Positions 8,988 to 18,158 of a DNA stretch of 64,000 nucleotides are shown here, in pieces (position 1 is the stretch's first letter; each line of letters opens with the position of its first letter). The stretch lies in the NCBI RefSeq assembly GCF_900100015.1, contig NZ_FNDD01000019.1, positions 1 through 64,000 of the forward strand, in the 5' to 3' direction. The notes under the pieces are model-generated. The model had not been told where the DNA came from, did not search any database, and worked only from the letters and a program-made list of their open reading frames with translations. The stretch is from Vibrio xiamenensis (GTDB lineage: Bacteria > Pseudomonadota > Gammaproteobacteria > Enterobacterales > Vibrionaceae). Made by a program: the position numbers and the translations under genes.

Positions 8988-10769
8988 TCAAAGCGGCGAT
9001 GTTGCTTGCTCAAGCCAAGCTTTCACATCGCCGTCAACGAGCGGACTTACCGCTTGCCAAACTTTCTGATGGTAGTCATTCAACCAAGCAAGTTCAGGGC
9101 GTGTGAGCATGTTGACATCGATATTACGTTTATCAATCGGGCAACGAGTGAGTGATTCAAATGCCAGCGTTGGCAAATCGCCTTGGCTTGGAAGTTCAAC
9201 GACCAGCTCTAAGTTCTCAATGCGAATACCAAATCCGCCAGCGCGGTAATATCCAGGTTCGTTAGAAAGCACCATACCGGGTAGCAAAGCAACGGCATTC
9301 TGACGTTTTGAAATACTTTGTGGACCTTCATGAACGCTAAGGAAATGGCCGACGCCATGGCCAGTGCCATGGTCATAGTCAAAGCCTTCAGCCCATAAGA
9401 ATTGACGAGCAAGAGCGTCCAGCTGTGGACCCGTTGTACCTTGCGGAAAACGGGCGCGAGCTAATGCGATATGACCTTTTAGCACTAACGTGAACTGATG
9501 AATCATTTCTGGGCTTGGTTGGCCAATCGCAATGGTGCGAGTGATATCTGTTGTACCGTCAAGGTACTGACCGCCTGAGTCAACCAAGTATAACGAGTTA
9601 TTAGGTAACTGGCCCGGAGCTGGTTGGTTCTCGTGGTTGTAGTGACACATCGCGGCATTGCTGCCCGTTGCTGAGATAGTGTCAAAACTCAAATCCATTA
9701 AGGTTGGATCTTGCTCGCGAAACGCTTGTAGTGTGTCAGAAATAACGGCTTCGTCATGAAAATGACCCGCTGCAACTTGTTCGTCCAACCAGTGCAGGAA
9801 TTTAACCATTGCTGCGCCATCACGAACGTGACACGCTTTCATGCCCGCAACTTCAACCGCGTTTTTCGCTGCTTTAGGTAGTAGGCAAGGATCGGCTTGG
9901 GCAATGATCTCAGCGCCGGCATTTTGTAGTGTTAGACTGAACCAAGCGTTACTGGTGTTTGGATCAAGTAGAACTCGTTTTGCACTTAATGTTTCAAGGC
10001 GTGCTTGCAACTCACTTGGCGCATAGACAGAAACACCTTCACCAACGTGTTGTTTGAAGCCATCGACGACGCGATTTAATTCAATAAAGAACTCTACGTC
10101 ACCGGTGTTGTGAATGATGGCGTGGGATAGCAATACAGGTAGGCGTGAGACATCAAGACCACGAATATTCAGTAGCCAAGCGATCGAATCTAGCGAGGTG
10201 AGTACCGCGCTATCCACATCATCTTGGCTAAGTAGCGTTGCGATTTCTTCTCGCTTACTCGCGCTACTTTGACCAACGCTATCGAGATCCATCAGGCGCA
10301 TTTCTGAAACCACAGCTGCGGGGCGATCACTCCACAATTCATCAACTGGATTGCTAGTTAGGATCTCTAGCTGGTGGCTAGCGGCTAACTTACTTTGTGC
10401 CAAATTTAGCCACGCGCCGCTGTGCATGCGTGGATCGATAGCAATTTTGCCGTGTTTGGTTACATTGGTTTTTACCCAGTCCAGGGCAGGCTCGTTGACG
10501 AGATGACGGTATTCAAATAACTCGTTGGGCACTTCTTTAGTTACTTGTACGGTATAACGACCATCGACAAAAATAGCGGCTTTGTCTCGGCTGATGACAG
10601 CGACACCCGCAGAGCCGGTAAAACCAGTCAACCAATGTAAACGTTCATTATGAGCAGGTACGTACTCGCCAAGAAATTCATCTTCATGCGGCACCATAAC
10701 AGCGTCTAGTTGTTGCGTTTCGAGCCATTGGCGAATCGCGTTAACGCGCTGTGCAATAATATCGTGCAT
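8988..10769 (-). CDS. M24 aminopeptidase P family protein
   Basis: An Xaa-Pro aminopeptidase-like metallopeptidase of 593 residues. The long form has two creatinase-like N-terminal domains (roughly 1-310) before the pita-bread catalytic domain. Catalytic-domain motifs are visible: VDSGGQYLDGTTDITRT with the first two Asp ligands, HGTGHGVGHFLSVHEGP with the metal His, and NEPGYY with a Glu ligand. The length matches eukaryotic-type cytosolic APP1 and the Vibrio homologues rather than E. coli PepP (about 440). It removes N-terminal residues preceding proline in the cytoplasm. The LysR gene upstream is on the same strand but separated by about 100 bp. Confidence 0.9.
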   Translation of the reverse strand: MHDIIAQRVNAIRQWLETQQLDAVMVPHEDEFLGEYVPAHNERLHWLTGFTGSAGVAVISRDKAAIFVDGRYTVQVTKEVPNELFEYRHLVNEPALDWVKTNVTKHGKIAIDPRMHSGAWLNLAQSKLAASHQLEILTSNPVDELWSDRPAAVVSEMRLMDLDSVGQSSASKREEIATLLSQDDVDSAVLTSLDSIAWLLNIRGLDVSRLPVLLSHAIIHNTGDVEFFIELNRVVDGFKQHVGEGVSVYAPSELQARLETLSAKRVLLDPNTSNAWFSLTLQNAGAEIIAQADPCLLPKAAKNAVEVAGMKACHVRDGAAMVKFLHWLDEQVAAGHFHDEAVISDTLQAFREQDPTLMDLSFDTISATGSNAAMCHYNHENQPAPGQLPNNSLYLVDSGGQYLDGTTDITRTIAIGQPSPEMIHQFTLVLKGHIALARARFPQGTTGPQLDALARQFLWAEGFDYDHGTGHGVGHFLSVHEGPQSISKRQNAVALLPGMVLSNEPGYYRAGGFGIRIENLELVVELPSQGDLPTLAFESLTRCPIDKRNIDVNMLTRPELAWLNDYHQKVWQAVSPLVDGDVKAWLEQATSPL

Positions 10770-10873
10770 CTGTGATTCCTTAATTGTTATTCGTCCTTAA
10801 TGGAATGATTAGGATGTCGTACCCCGGGCCGACATGGAGGGATAAGCTACTCCTTTTGCTTGAACCCTGCAAA

Positions 10874-11815
10874 TTATCTGAGCGGTTTGGTTTTGTCCTC
10901 AATCATATTCTTAAGCCAGTGTAGGGCTGGATCTTTTGCTCGGTCGCGGTGCCAAAATAAGGTATACGCCATTGGCGGACATTCAAGTGGCAGAGGTCGA
11001 ATCTCCATACCTAACTGCTTCGCGGTTAATTGCACAAAATGACGCGGGGCAGTGAATATAAAATCGGTGTGATTACACAAGCTTGCAGCGCTATTAAAAT
11101 CAGGCACAGTAATCGCGATATTGCGCTTTCTACCCATATCCGCTAGCCGGTAGTCAAGTAACCAACGTTCGCTGCCATCGCAGCGAACTTGGACGTGGCG
11201 AAGTTTCAAAAACGTTTCTAAGTTCCATTCTTGAGTTAGTGCGTGGTGTCCAGCGCGCATCATACACATATGGGTATCGCGATAGATTTCCATTTCACAG
11301 ATGTCATCCGGTGTGATCATCGTATGTTGGGATTCACTGCTTTCAATATCCTTACCCGTTAATCCAAAATCCAGCTGCCCAGATTGAATTTGCTTAAAGG
11401 TTTGGTCGCTCCACACGTGAGTACTAAGCGTCACATTTGGCGCCAAGCGAAAAATATCTTCGAGGAAGTGAGGCATAATCAAAGGGTAAACACTCTCGAC
11501 CGAAGCGATTTCAAATCGGTAATCACTGGTTTGAGGATCAAAGACCTCAGGTTCGGAGATATGTTCAAGGTGATGGATTAAAACGTCGAGCTTGGGTTTT
11601 AGGTACAAGGCTCTTGGGGTTGGTTTAAGACCATAAGAGTGGCGTGTGAATAACGGATCATCAAATTGCGTTCTTAGTTTAGCCAAAGACTTGCTCACCG
11701 CAGATTGACTCAGGTATAAACGTTGAGCGGCACGCGTGACATTGAGTTCTTCAATGAGGACTTTTAAACATACCAAGAGATTTAAGTCTATTCGCGAGAG
11801 TTTTTCGATAGGCAT
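10874..11815 (-). CDS. LysR-family transcriptional regulator
   Basis: A regulator of 313 residues with an N-terminal winged helix-turn-helix (IDLNLLVCLKVLIEEL, then RAAQRLYLSQSAVSKSLAKL) and a LysR substrate-binding domain. I chose the ATG that gives MPIEKLSRIDLNLL. An upstream GTG would add 12 residues but has no ribosome site. It is divergent from an MFS pump gene starting about 100 bp away, which is its most likely target. The effector cannot be inferred. Confidence 0.88.
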   Translation of the reverse strand: MPIEKLSRIDLNLLVCLKVLIEELNVTRAAQRLYLSQSAVSKSLAKLRTQFDDPLFTRHSYGLKPTPRALYLKPKLDVLIHHLEHISEPEVFDPQTSDYRFEIASVESVYPLIMPHFLEDIFRLAPNVTLSTHVWSDQTFKQIQSGQLDFGLTGKDIESSESQHTMITPDDICEMEIYRDTHMCMMRAGHHALTQEWNLETFLKLRHVQVRCDGSERWLLDYRLADMGRKRNIAITVPDFNSAASLCNHTDFIFTAPRHFVQLTAKQLGMEIRPLPLECPPMAYTLFWHRDRAKDPALHWLKNMIEDKTKPLR

Positions 11816-11912
11816 AGCAACATTCTCATATGGAATATCATAAATGAGCACATATCATTTATGGTCATAACGAAAGCTCGCATAGAATGAGACCTGTTTC
11901 AATGCTACGTCG

Positions 11913-13115
11913 ATGGTTTTTGTGAAATCAACTCCTGCTTATGGCGCCGAAAAACGCCAGTTTATGTTACTTATTTTGTTGGTTCTGTTTAGTCCGCTTG
12001 CGATAGATATTTATCTTCCTGCTTTACCGCAAATCGCAGAGTCGTTTCACGTGGAACACACGTTAGCCCAGGACACTATTTCTCTATTTCTGTTTGCAAT
12101 GGGTATTGGCCAGTTGGTGGCGGGGCCCCTTGCAGACAAATACGGTCGTCGAACTGTTGCATTGGTAGGTATCGTCATCTATTTGATCAGCGCCTTGTTG
12201 GCGTGGGGCGCTCAAACGATTGAATGGATGTTATTGGCGCGCTTGCTTCAAGGCATAGGTGCATGCGCAACATCGGTAGCTGCTTTTGCAACAGTTCGCG
12301 ATACATTTGGCCCTGAAAAAAGTGGCAAAATGATCAGTTATCTTAATGGCGCAATATGCTTTATTCCGGCACTAGCGCCGATTTTGGGTAGCTGGTTAAC
12401 GCAAACCTTCGATTGGCGAGCTAATTTCAGCTTTATGGCGTTATATGCCTTAGTGGTTGGTGGTGCGCTTTGGATAGGAATGAAAGAAACCAATCCAAGC
12501 CCACAGAGCGGTAAAGTCTTTCACGCCAACCGCTATTGGTCAGTGCTGAAAAATCCGATGTTCTTGTTTCACGCTAGCCTTTGTATGCTATCGATGGCGG
12601 TGATTTTAGCCTACGTCACATCAGCGCCTATTGTGCTAATGCAGCAAATGGGTGTCAGCATGAATGAATTCGCAGCATGGTTTGGCATTAATGCGGTGGT
12701 TAATATTATCGCTTGCTTAACTGCGCCGAAATTTATGGATAAATTTGGTGTACATAAAACTTTAGTGGTCGGTTTGCTGTGTATGGTGATTGCTGGTGTA
12801 TTGATGCTGGTGGTTTCGAGTCAGTTAACGCCGATGATGTTTATGCTACCAATTTTTGTTTCATCACTTAGTTTTGCTTGGATTTTAGGTGCTGCAGCGG
12901 GTAAAGCTCTCGCGCCATTTGGTGATAAGGCAGGCACCGCCGCGGCATTGCTTGGCTTATTTCAAATGAGTGGAGCAGGGTTGGTGGTTAGCTTAGTTCA
13001 GCGTTTAGGGTTAGAACCGACATTCATGATCTCAATCCATATGCTTATTTTAACACCTGCTATTATTATACTGTTGTCATCAGTGGGACGAGGCTGGCAT
13101 AAAATTGAAGTGTGA
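11913..13115 (+). CDS. Bcr/CflA-type MFS drug efflux transporter
   Basis: A 400-residue inner-membrane protein with 12 predicted helices. It has the DHA1-type signature (LAIDIYLPALPQIAESF in helix 1) and the loop 2-3 motif GPLADKYGRR, as in Bcr/CflA drug-proton antiporters. The start is either this ATG or the GTG three codons later, and neither has a strong ribosome site. It is transcribed away from the LysR gene, a common regulator-transporter arrangement. Confidence 0.87.
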   Translation: MVFVKSTPAYGAEKRQFMLLILLVLFSPLAIDIYLPALPQIAESFHVEHTLAQDTISLFLFAMGIGQLVAGPLADKYGRRTVALVGIVIYLISALLAWGAQTIEWMLLARLLQGIGACATSVAAFATVRDTFGPEKSGKMISYLNGAICFIPALAPILGSWLTQTFDWRANFSFMALYALVVGGALWIGMKETNPSPQSGKVFHANRYWSVLKNPMFLFHASLCMLSMAVILAYVTSAPIVLMQQMGVSMNEFAAWFGINAVVNIIACLTAPKFMDKFGVHKTLVVGLLCMVIAGVLMLVVSSQLTPMMFMLPIFVSSLSFAWILGAAAGKALAPFGDKAGTAAALLGLFQMSGAGLVVSLVQRLGLEPTFMISIHMLILTPAIIILLSSVGRGWHKIEV

Positions 13116-13204
13116 AATTTTCCAAGCGCTTTTACCCCTGATGAAAACGATGTATATTTGACCCCTAAAATTTTGTAACGCCTTTCAGTGGATACGTAAC
13201 AATA

Positions 13205-13489
13205 ATGTCAATGACAACTTACGAGATGGCTCGTGTTCTGGAACAATTAGAAGAGTCTCCAGAAAAGATTATGTTTAGCAAATTGCTTAATGAACTGGGC
13301 AATCAAAGTGGTGAGCGCATCCGCAGTGCAGCGAAACATGTTCCACTACATATGCTTCGTGACATCGTGTTCCAATTCCAGCAAGTCATCGAAGCACGCA
13401 AAGATGAACAAGTAGAAATCATGGCGAAGCAAATTGCTGAGCAGGGGATTTCTGCTGATGAGCTTAAAGCTTATCTCGCTCAACGATAA
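13205..13489 (+). CDS. Small conserved hypothetical protein
   Basis: A 94-residue, charged, almost wholly helical protein with no signal peptide or membrane segment. The C-terminal half (VIEARKDEQVEIMAKQIAEQ) reads like a coiled coil and ends in ISADELKAYLAQR. That is loosely reminiscent of helical oligomerisation modules of nucleoid proteins, but I do not recognise the family. It is transcribed singly and followed by a weak hairpin terminator. Confidence 0.75.
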   Translation: MSMTTYEMARVLEQLEESPEKIMFSKLLNELGNQSGERIRSAAKHVPLHMLRDIVFQFQQVIEARKDEQVEIMAKQIAEQGISADELKAYLAQR

Positions 13490-13510
13490 ACTTTAAGTGT
13501 TAAAAGAAGA

Positions 13511-13543
13511 CGGCTCGCAGAGAAATCTGGGAGTCGTTTTTTT
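13511..13543 (+). terminator. Weak intrinsic terminator
   Basis: A seven-pair stem ACGGCTC / GAGTCGT with a 14-nt loop is followed by a T run. It lies between the small hypothetical gene and the convergent asnC. Confidence 0.55.
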
Positions 13544-13545
13544 AT

Positions 13546-14010
13546 TTAAGGATTAACGTTGCGGTTAATTGGGTTTTGCAGCGAGATAAGCGTTTCCGTC
13601 GACTGAACTTCATCGATGGCTTGCAGTTTGTCGATCAGTACGTACTGCAACTCTTCAATTGAACGGCACATCAACTTCACAAAAATGTTATACGCGCCGG
13701 TGGTGTAGTAGGCTTCGACCACTTCTTCCAAGGCATTGAGTTTTTCGAGTGCCGAATGATAATCACGCGCGGCGTTAAGATTGATACCAATAAAGCAACA
13801 CACGTCGTAACCCAACTTTTTGGTATCCACGATTACTTCGGTTCCTTGAATCACATCCGCCGCACGCATTTTTTCGATACGAACATGAATCGTCGCTGGG
13901 CTAACGTTAAATTGCTTAGCCATTTCAGCATAAGGCTTACGCGCATCATCCATCAGAGTTTTTAAAATGGCGCGGTCTAAATCATCGAGTTTGGTACTTG
14001 GAGCTTGCAT
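13546..14010 (-). CDS. asnC: AsnC transcriptional regulator
   Basis: A 154-residue Lrp/AsnC-family regulator that closely follows E. coli AsnC. It has an N-terminal helix-turn-helix (YAEMAKQFNVSPATIHVRIEKM), then GYDVCCFIGI, EAYYTTGAYNIF and CRSIEELQ, and ends in LQNPINR. In E. coli it activates asnA in response to asparagine. No asparagine synthetase gene lies next to it here, so its target is elsewhere or it acts on itself. Confidence 0.92.
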   Translation of the reverse strand: MQAPSTKLDDLDRAILKTLMDDARKPYAEMAKQFNVSPATIHVRIEKMRAADVIQGTEVIVDTKKLGYDVCCFIGINLNAARDYHSALEKLNALEEVVEAYYTTGAYNIFVKLMCRSIEELQYVLIDKLQAIDEVQSTETLISLQNPINRNVNP

Positions 14011-14230
14011 GAATTTCCATTTATTTACGCTCTAGCGCTTCAACACTGAGCCTGACATCTGGGCTTAATTCATCACATTCGAATACGCTTGTCTAGCTTG
14101 GGCGCACAATAAACAGAACCCATAGTCGTTATCTTAGTTAGTTGAGAATCGTTAGGCTTTGAGCTTTGAAATCCGGTACACTTTGCCAATCATCATTGAA
14201 TGCTTTTTTGTTTTTAGGGAGTGCACCTTT

Positions 14231-15013
14231 TTGCAGTTACAACTCATATGTGAATGTTCTGAACTGGCCGAAGAATTTGCCAAACGTACTAGCCGTTGGG
14301 GGCTTAGCCATAGCCAGGATTCGCTTTTTGCATTGGTGCAGACACATACACGCTTAGAACTGCGTAAGCTTGATGAACCTAAGCTGGGCGCCATTTATGT
14401 TGACTTAGTTGGTGGCTCGGTGGCGCATCGCCGTAAATTTGGTGGTGGTAAAGGACAAGCGATCGCCAAAGCTGTTGGGCTCAACAAAGGGGCTTTGCCG
14501 AATGTGCTTGATGGAACCGCAGGTCTTGGTCGTGATGCCTTTGTGCTTGCGTCTTTAGGCTGCAAAGTACAAATGGTGGAGCGCAATCCGGTAGTCGCAG
14601 CGCTGTTAGATGACGGGCTTGAACGAGCTAAGCAGGATAGTGAAATCGGTCTGTGGGTTAGCGAGCGAATGTCGCTGTTGCACGCATCGAGCCATGATGC
14701 CTTAGCCAGCCTTGCGGATGATTCTGCCTTTACGCGTCCTGATGTTGTGTATCTTGATCCAATGTATCCACACCCGGAAAACAAAAAGAAATCGGCGTTG
14801 GTAAAAAAAGAGATGCGGGTGTTTCAATCTCTGGTTGGCGCTGATTTAGATGCCGATCAATTGCTGCAACCTGCTTTGAAATTGGCCACCAAAAGGGTAG
14901 TCGTTAAACGCCCAGACTATGCTAATTGGTTGGACGAACACAAACCGAGTATGGCAATTGAAACCAAAAAGAACCGCTTTGACGTTTATGTTAATCAGGC
15001 GATGAACGGTTAA
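14231..15013 (+). CDS. rsmJ: 16S rRNA m2G1516 methyltransferase RsmJ
   Basis: A cytoplasmic SAM-dependent enzyme that methylates G1516 of 16S rRNA. The start is probably the TTG at 14231 (reads [16 protein letters not shown]), preceded by AGGGAG. This gives 260 residues, matching the family. The longer frame from 14159 adds an unrelated hydrophobic stretch. The SAM loop [13 protein letters not shown] and the catalytic-type motif [22 protein letters not shown] are intact. It is divergent from asnC. Confidence 0.92.
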   Translation: MQLQLICECSELAEEFAKRTSRWGLSHSQDSLFALVQTHTRLELRKLDEPKLGAIYVDLVGGSVAHRRKFGGGKGQAIAKAVGLNKGALPNVLDGTAGLGRDAFVLASLGCKVQMVERNPVVAALLDDGLERAKQDSEIGLWVSERMSLLHASSHDALASLADDSAFTRPDVVYLDPMYPHPENKKKSALVKKEMRVFQSLVGADLDADQLLQPALKLATKRVVVKRPDYANWLDEHKPSMAIETKKNRFDVYVNQAMNG

Positions 15014-15116
15014 GGGGTAAAGAGGTCAGGGGTTTAAGCGTATTTTGTACTTGCGTCTGGGGGATGGCTGGGATATACCTAACTAAGAATAGTTATTATT
15101 TCTAGTTTGGTGATGT

Positions 15117-15521
15117 ATGAGTAAACGTCTGTGCAAAATGAACCACCGCGATATTCGTGCCGGGTTAGGACAGATCCATCAATTAGTCGCTCAGCCAAAG
15201 TTTGTTTGCAGTTCTTGCGCGCGCAGTGCCAATGACAAATCATCCTTGTGTAAGCCATGCTTAATCCCTGAACAAGCGCGTAAGCCGATTGTCGACATGG
15301 TGTCATTGGCGCCGAAGTCGCAGGTTAGCGTTGAGAAAAATGTTACTAAAAAGGCGTTGAAGCAGGTCAAAAAGCGCGACAAGAAGCTTAAGAAAATGCT
15401 CAAAGCCCAACGTAAGTTACTCAAAAAACACCGTAAACTTGAAGCAAAGCTCGCTAAGGTCGATAAGCGTTTGAATCGCTACGCTCCGCAGTTAGATCAG
15501 GCAAATCTCGCCATGCACTAA
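15117..15521 (+). CDS. Lysine-rich hypothetical protein with Cys cluster
   Basis: An unrecognised 134-residue basic protein. The N-terminal third has CSSC and CKPC pairs (roughly residues 31-49) that could bind zinc or a metal cluster. The C-terminal half (from about residue 78) is an extremely Lys/Leu-rich coiled coil ending near LNRYAPQLDQ. The ATG at 15117 lacks a strong ribosome site. The composition suggests a nucleic-acid or ribosome-associated protein, which is inference only. A strong terminator follows. Confidence 0.7.
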   Translation: MSKRLCKMNHRDIRAGLGQIHQLVAQPKFVCSSCARSANDKSSLCKPCLIPEQARKPIVDMVSLAPKSQVSVEKNVTKKALKQVKKRDKKLKKMLKAQRKLLKKHRKLEAKLAKVDKRLNRYAPQLDQANLAMH

Positions 15522-15548
15522 TGTTGCGAGCAGTCAGTATTGAATATA

Positions 15549-15582
15549 AAAAAAGCCCGCGATTGATATCGCGGGCTTTTTT
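15549..15582. terminator. Bidirectional intrinsic terminator
   Basis: A 15-bp stem (AAAAAAGCCCGCGAT and its complement) with loop TGAT ends in Ts on both strands. It lies between convergent genes. A near-identical hairpin lies beside engB (39149-39181). Confidence 0.92.
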
Positions 15583-15597
15583 AGGTGAGTTCAAAGC

Positions 15598-16476
15598 TTA
15601 CGAGTGCTTAAACTGACGTTCAACTTTGTTTTTAACCCAAGTTTCGTTGATCCATAGAGACAACAGAATAATTGCGCCGCCGGCGACTAAGCGGGGGATA
15701 TCTACATCGCGATTCCAAATGACGATATTCACGATAAGCCCAGCTGGAACCAGCGCATTATTCATCACCGCCAGTGCACCGGCATTTACGGCAGTCGCGC
15801 CTTTGTTCCACGCAAAATAACCCAATCCAGACGCGATCAAACCAAGATAAATCAAGATACCCCATTGAGTGCCGGTGGTTGGTAGCTTTTCAATGTTGCC
15901 AAGTAGAGCAAAAGCGACCAAAGCGACACATAGCGCACCGAGATAGAAATAGCCAAAAATGGAATGTTGTGGCAGGTCGATTTGCTCGTTTTCCATAATG
16001 TATTTGTATCCGACTTGGCCAATGGCAAAGCAGATGTTGGCGCCTTGGACGACCAAGAAACCCACGAGGAAGTCTTGGTTAATACCTGCAAATTTAATCA
16101 CTGCTGCGCCGATTACCGCAATAACAGCCGTCACCAGATACCAGGCGGAAAAGCGGCCTTTAAGGAGGTCATAAACCAAGGTGACGTAAATCGGGGTAAA
16201 CACGGTGAACAGCAGCACTTCTGGTACGGACAACAGCAAAAATGACTGATAGTAGAAACAATACATCAATCCAAGTTGCAAGCCGCCAACAACCATGAGT
16301 TTGCCGATCAGTGCTTTACTCACGCCGCGGAATTTTAAGAAGGGAAGGAACACGATACTTGCCAGAGCGACTCGCATCAGTACCGAGAACCAGGAATCAA
16401 CTTGACCAGCAAGGTATACGCCGATCAAGCTGAATGAAAATGCCCATAGAAGGGTTACTGCAGATAAATACGCCAT
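15598..16476 (-). CDS. EamA/DMT-family transporter
   Basis: A 292-residue inner-membrane protein with two EamA repeats and about ten hydrophobic helices. It starts MAYLSAVTLLWAFSFSLIGVYL, which is typical of the carboxylate/amino acid/amine transporter branch. The second repeat contains GYFAWNKGATAVNAGALAVMNNALVPAG. The substrate is unknown. It stands alone, with terminators at its 3' end. Confidence 0.87.
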   Translation of the reverse strand: MAYLSAVTLLWAFSFSLIGVYLAGQVDSWFSVLMRVALASIVFLPFLKFRGVSKALIGKLMVVGGLQLGLMYCFYYQSFLLLSVPEVLLFTVFTPIYVTLVYDLLKGRFSAWYLVTAVIAVIGAAVIKFAGINQDFLVGFLVVQGANICFAIGQVGYKYIMENEQIDLPQHSIFGYFYLGALCVALVAFALLGNIEKLPTTGTQWGILIYLGLIASGLGYFAWNKGATAVNAGALAVMNNALVPAGLIVNIVIWNRDVDIPRLVAGGAIILLSLWINETWVKNKVERQFKHS

Positions 16477-16542
16477 AATGAATAAGTTAAATTTTATTAA
16501 TATCTATTTGTAATGGCAGTCTACCTGAGTTTCAAATTTGGG

Positions 16543-16968
16543 TCAGTCTTTAATCGGCACGACCAGTAGATCAACGGGAGTTCGATTCATTAATTGGCGT
16601 GTTGACGATAACAACTTACTCCAGAAATCTTGATGGTGACCACACACCACTAAGTCGACGTTGAACTCTTCAATGCTATCGCACAGCTCATTTCCTAAGT
16701 CACCGCTTGAAACCAGAGTATGTTTGATCGGGTATTGGGCGTATTTGGCTAGTTTCTGTAGCTGCTCTTGAGACGTTTCAATCGACTGCGATTGTGTTTC
16801 TGCCAAATTGATATCCACCAACCCGGTATAAAGCTCTGCGTAATTGACATCGATATGAATAAACGACACGTCCGCCTTAACGGCTTTGGCGAGTGCCACA
16901 GCTTTATCGATGAGGGTTTTGCTATCTTCTGAAAGATCAATGGCGACTAATATGTGTTGATAACTCAT
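16543..16968 (-). CDS. uspA: Universal stress protein UspA
   Basis: A 141-residue cytoplasmic Usp-domain protein, with MSYQHILVAIDLSEDS at the start and the motif VVCGHHQDFWSKLLSSTRQL ending in TPVDLLVVPI. The absence of the G-2x-G-9x-G(S/T) ATP-binding signature matches the non-ATP-binding UspA subclass. It is made in growth arrest and stress. It is divergent from ftnA, with uspB just beyond, so this is a stress/iron cluster. Confidence 0.93.
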   Translation of the reverse strand: MSYQHILVAIDLSEDSKTLIDKAVALAKAVKADVSFIHIDVNYAELYTGLVDINLAETQSQSIETSQEQLQKLAKYAQYPIKHTLVSSGDLGNELCDSIEEFNVDLVVCGHHQDFWSKLLSSTRQLMNRTPVDLLVVPIKD

Positions 16969-17079
16969 AGTGCTATCTCCTTGTAGGTGAATCGTTACAG
17001 ATTAGCACTGACCTACAAGGAAATTTGCCGCCATGATCCCAGATCCACATTCCTTGTGCAAAGTGTTAGAGTGAAACTC

Positions 17080-17092
17080 TGTTACAGTAACA
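17080..17092. promoter_or_regulatory. Palindrome in the uspA-ftnA promoter region
   Basis: TGTTACAGTAACA, a perfect 13-bp palindrome, lies 34 bp before ftnA, next to a second inverted repeat AGAGT-GAA-ACTCT. It is a candidate operator. The regulator is unknown, and it is not a Fur box. Confidence 0.35.
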
Positions 17093-17125
17093 ACAAGCAC
17101 ATAGCGTATTTTTAGGAGTGACAAA

Positions 17126-17653
17126 ATGCTTGCACAAGCCATGGTAGATCAGCTCAATGATCAAATTAATCTCGAATTTTTTTCATCCAATCTATACTTA
17201 CAGATGAGTGCTTGGTGTGAAGATAAAGGTTTTGAAGGCGCCGCCGAATTTTTACGTGTTCACGCAGCAGAAGAGATGGAGCATATGCAGCGCTTATTTA
17301 CTTACGTAAGTGAAACCGGTGCGATGCCAATTCTCGGTGCGATTGAAGCGCCAAAGCATGAATACCAAAGTTTAGGTGAAGTGTTCAGAGAAACTTTCCA
17401 ACATGAGCAAATGATTACCGAAAAGATCAATAAGCTCGCTCATGTCGCTTTCACAACTCAGGATTACTCAACCTTCAACTTCTTGCAGTGGTACGTTGCG
17501 GAGCAGCACGAAGAAGAGAAGTTGTTTAAAGGGATTTTAGACAAGCTAGAACTGGTCGGCGAAGATGGCAAAGCGCTGTTCTTTATCGACAAGGATCTAG
17601 CAACGATGGCAAAAGAAAGCTCATCGTCTGTCATGGATGCTCCTGCTGAATAA
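17126..17653 (+). CDS. ftnA: Non-heme ferritin FtnA
   Basis: A 175-residue iron-storage ferritin forming 24-mer cages. The ferroxidase centre is recognisable: E17 in [14 protein letters not shown]50 and H53 in AAEEMEHMQ, and E94 in the helix around HEQMITEKI. The [10 protein letters not shown] helix supplies the remaining ligands. AGGAG precedes the ATG. It sits beside uspA and uspB and about 18 kb from ryhB. Confidence 0.95.
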   Translation: MLAQAMVDQLNDQINLEFFSSNLYLQMSAWCEDKGFEGAAEFLRVHAAEEMEHMQRLFTYVSETGAMPILGAIEAPKHEYQSLGEVFRETFQHEQMITEKINKLAHVAFTTQDYSTFNFLQWYVAEQHEEEKLFKGILDKLELVGEDGKALFFIDKDLATMAKESSSSVMDAPAE

Positions 17654-17723
17654 TATCAGCGAGAAATACGCGTAGGTTGTCGGTTTCTCTTGAGCATTGA
17701 TAGAACGATGTAGGGAGGAGAAG

Positions 17724-18047
17724 ATGATCAGTGGAGATACGATTTTATTTGCGCTAATGGTCGTAACGGTTGTGAATATGGTCAGATATTTCACAGCTCT
17801 ACGCTCGTTAATTTATATCATGCGAGAAGCACACCCTTTGCTGTATCAGCAAGTTGATGGTGGAGGCTTCTTTACAACCCATGGCAATGTGACCAAGCAG
17901 GTTCGCTTATATCATTATTTAAAAAGCAAAGAGTATCACCATCACCATGATCCGGTGTTTACTGGTAAGTGTGATCGGGTTAGAGAGTTATTCATCCTTT
18001 CTATTTCACTTTTAGGAGTAACCTTGCTGGCGTCTTTGGTTTTATAA
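17724..18047 (+). CDS. uspB: Universal stress protein B (UspB)
   Basis: A 107-residue inner-membrane protein with one helix near each end and a conserved soluble middle ([27 protein letters not shown]). The ATG at 17724 follows a strong AGGGAGGAG site. An upstream in-frame ATG is rejected. In E. coli it is RpoS-dependent and affects ethanol tolerance; its biochemical role is unknown. It follows ftnA on the same strand at about 70 bp. Confidence 0.93.
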   Translation: MISGDTILFALMVVTVVNMVRYFTALRSLIYIMREAHPLLYQQVDGGGFFTTHGNVTKQVRLYHYLKSKEYHHHHDPVFTGKCDRVRELFILSISLLGVTLLASLVL

Positions 18048-18097
18048 CCACCCGTTGGCAAGTGTTCCATTTGCCGTTAAAATGCGCGTAATTTGCT

Positions 18098-18126
18098 AAG
18101 GATGTGCTGATGCACATCCTTTTTTA
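18098..18126 (+). terminator. Intrinsic terminator after uspB
   Basis: A 10-bp stem (AAGGATGTGC / GCACATCCTT) with loop TGAT is followed by a T run. Confidence 0.9.
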
Positions 18127-18158
18127 TTGGCATTTCTTATTGGCGTGGATGAGTAGTC

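Noticed and set aside
8892..9155. Plus-strand frame after thiH
   Set aside because: It starts inside the parS palindrome, crosses a terminator and lies antisense to the aminopeptidase gene.
12043..12058. parS-like sequence CGTTTCACGTGGAACA
   Set aside because: Two mismatches and an imperfect palindrome inside a conserved part of the MFS gene; probably chance.
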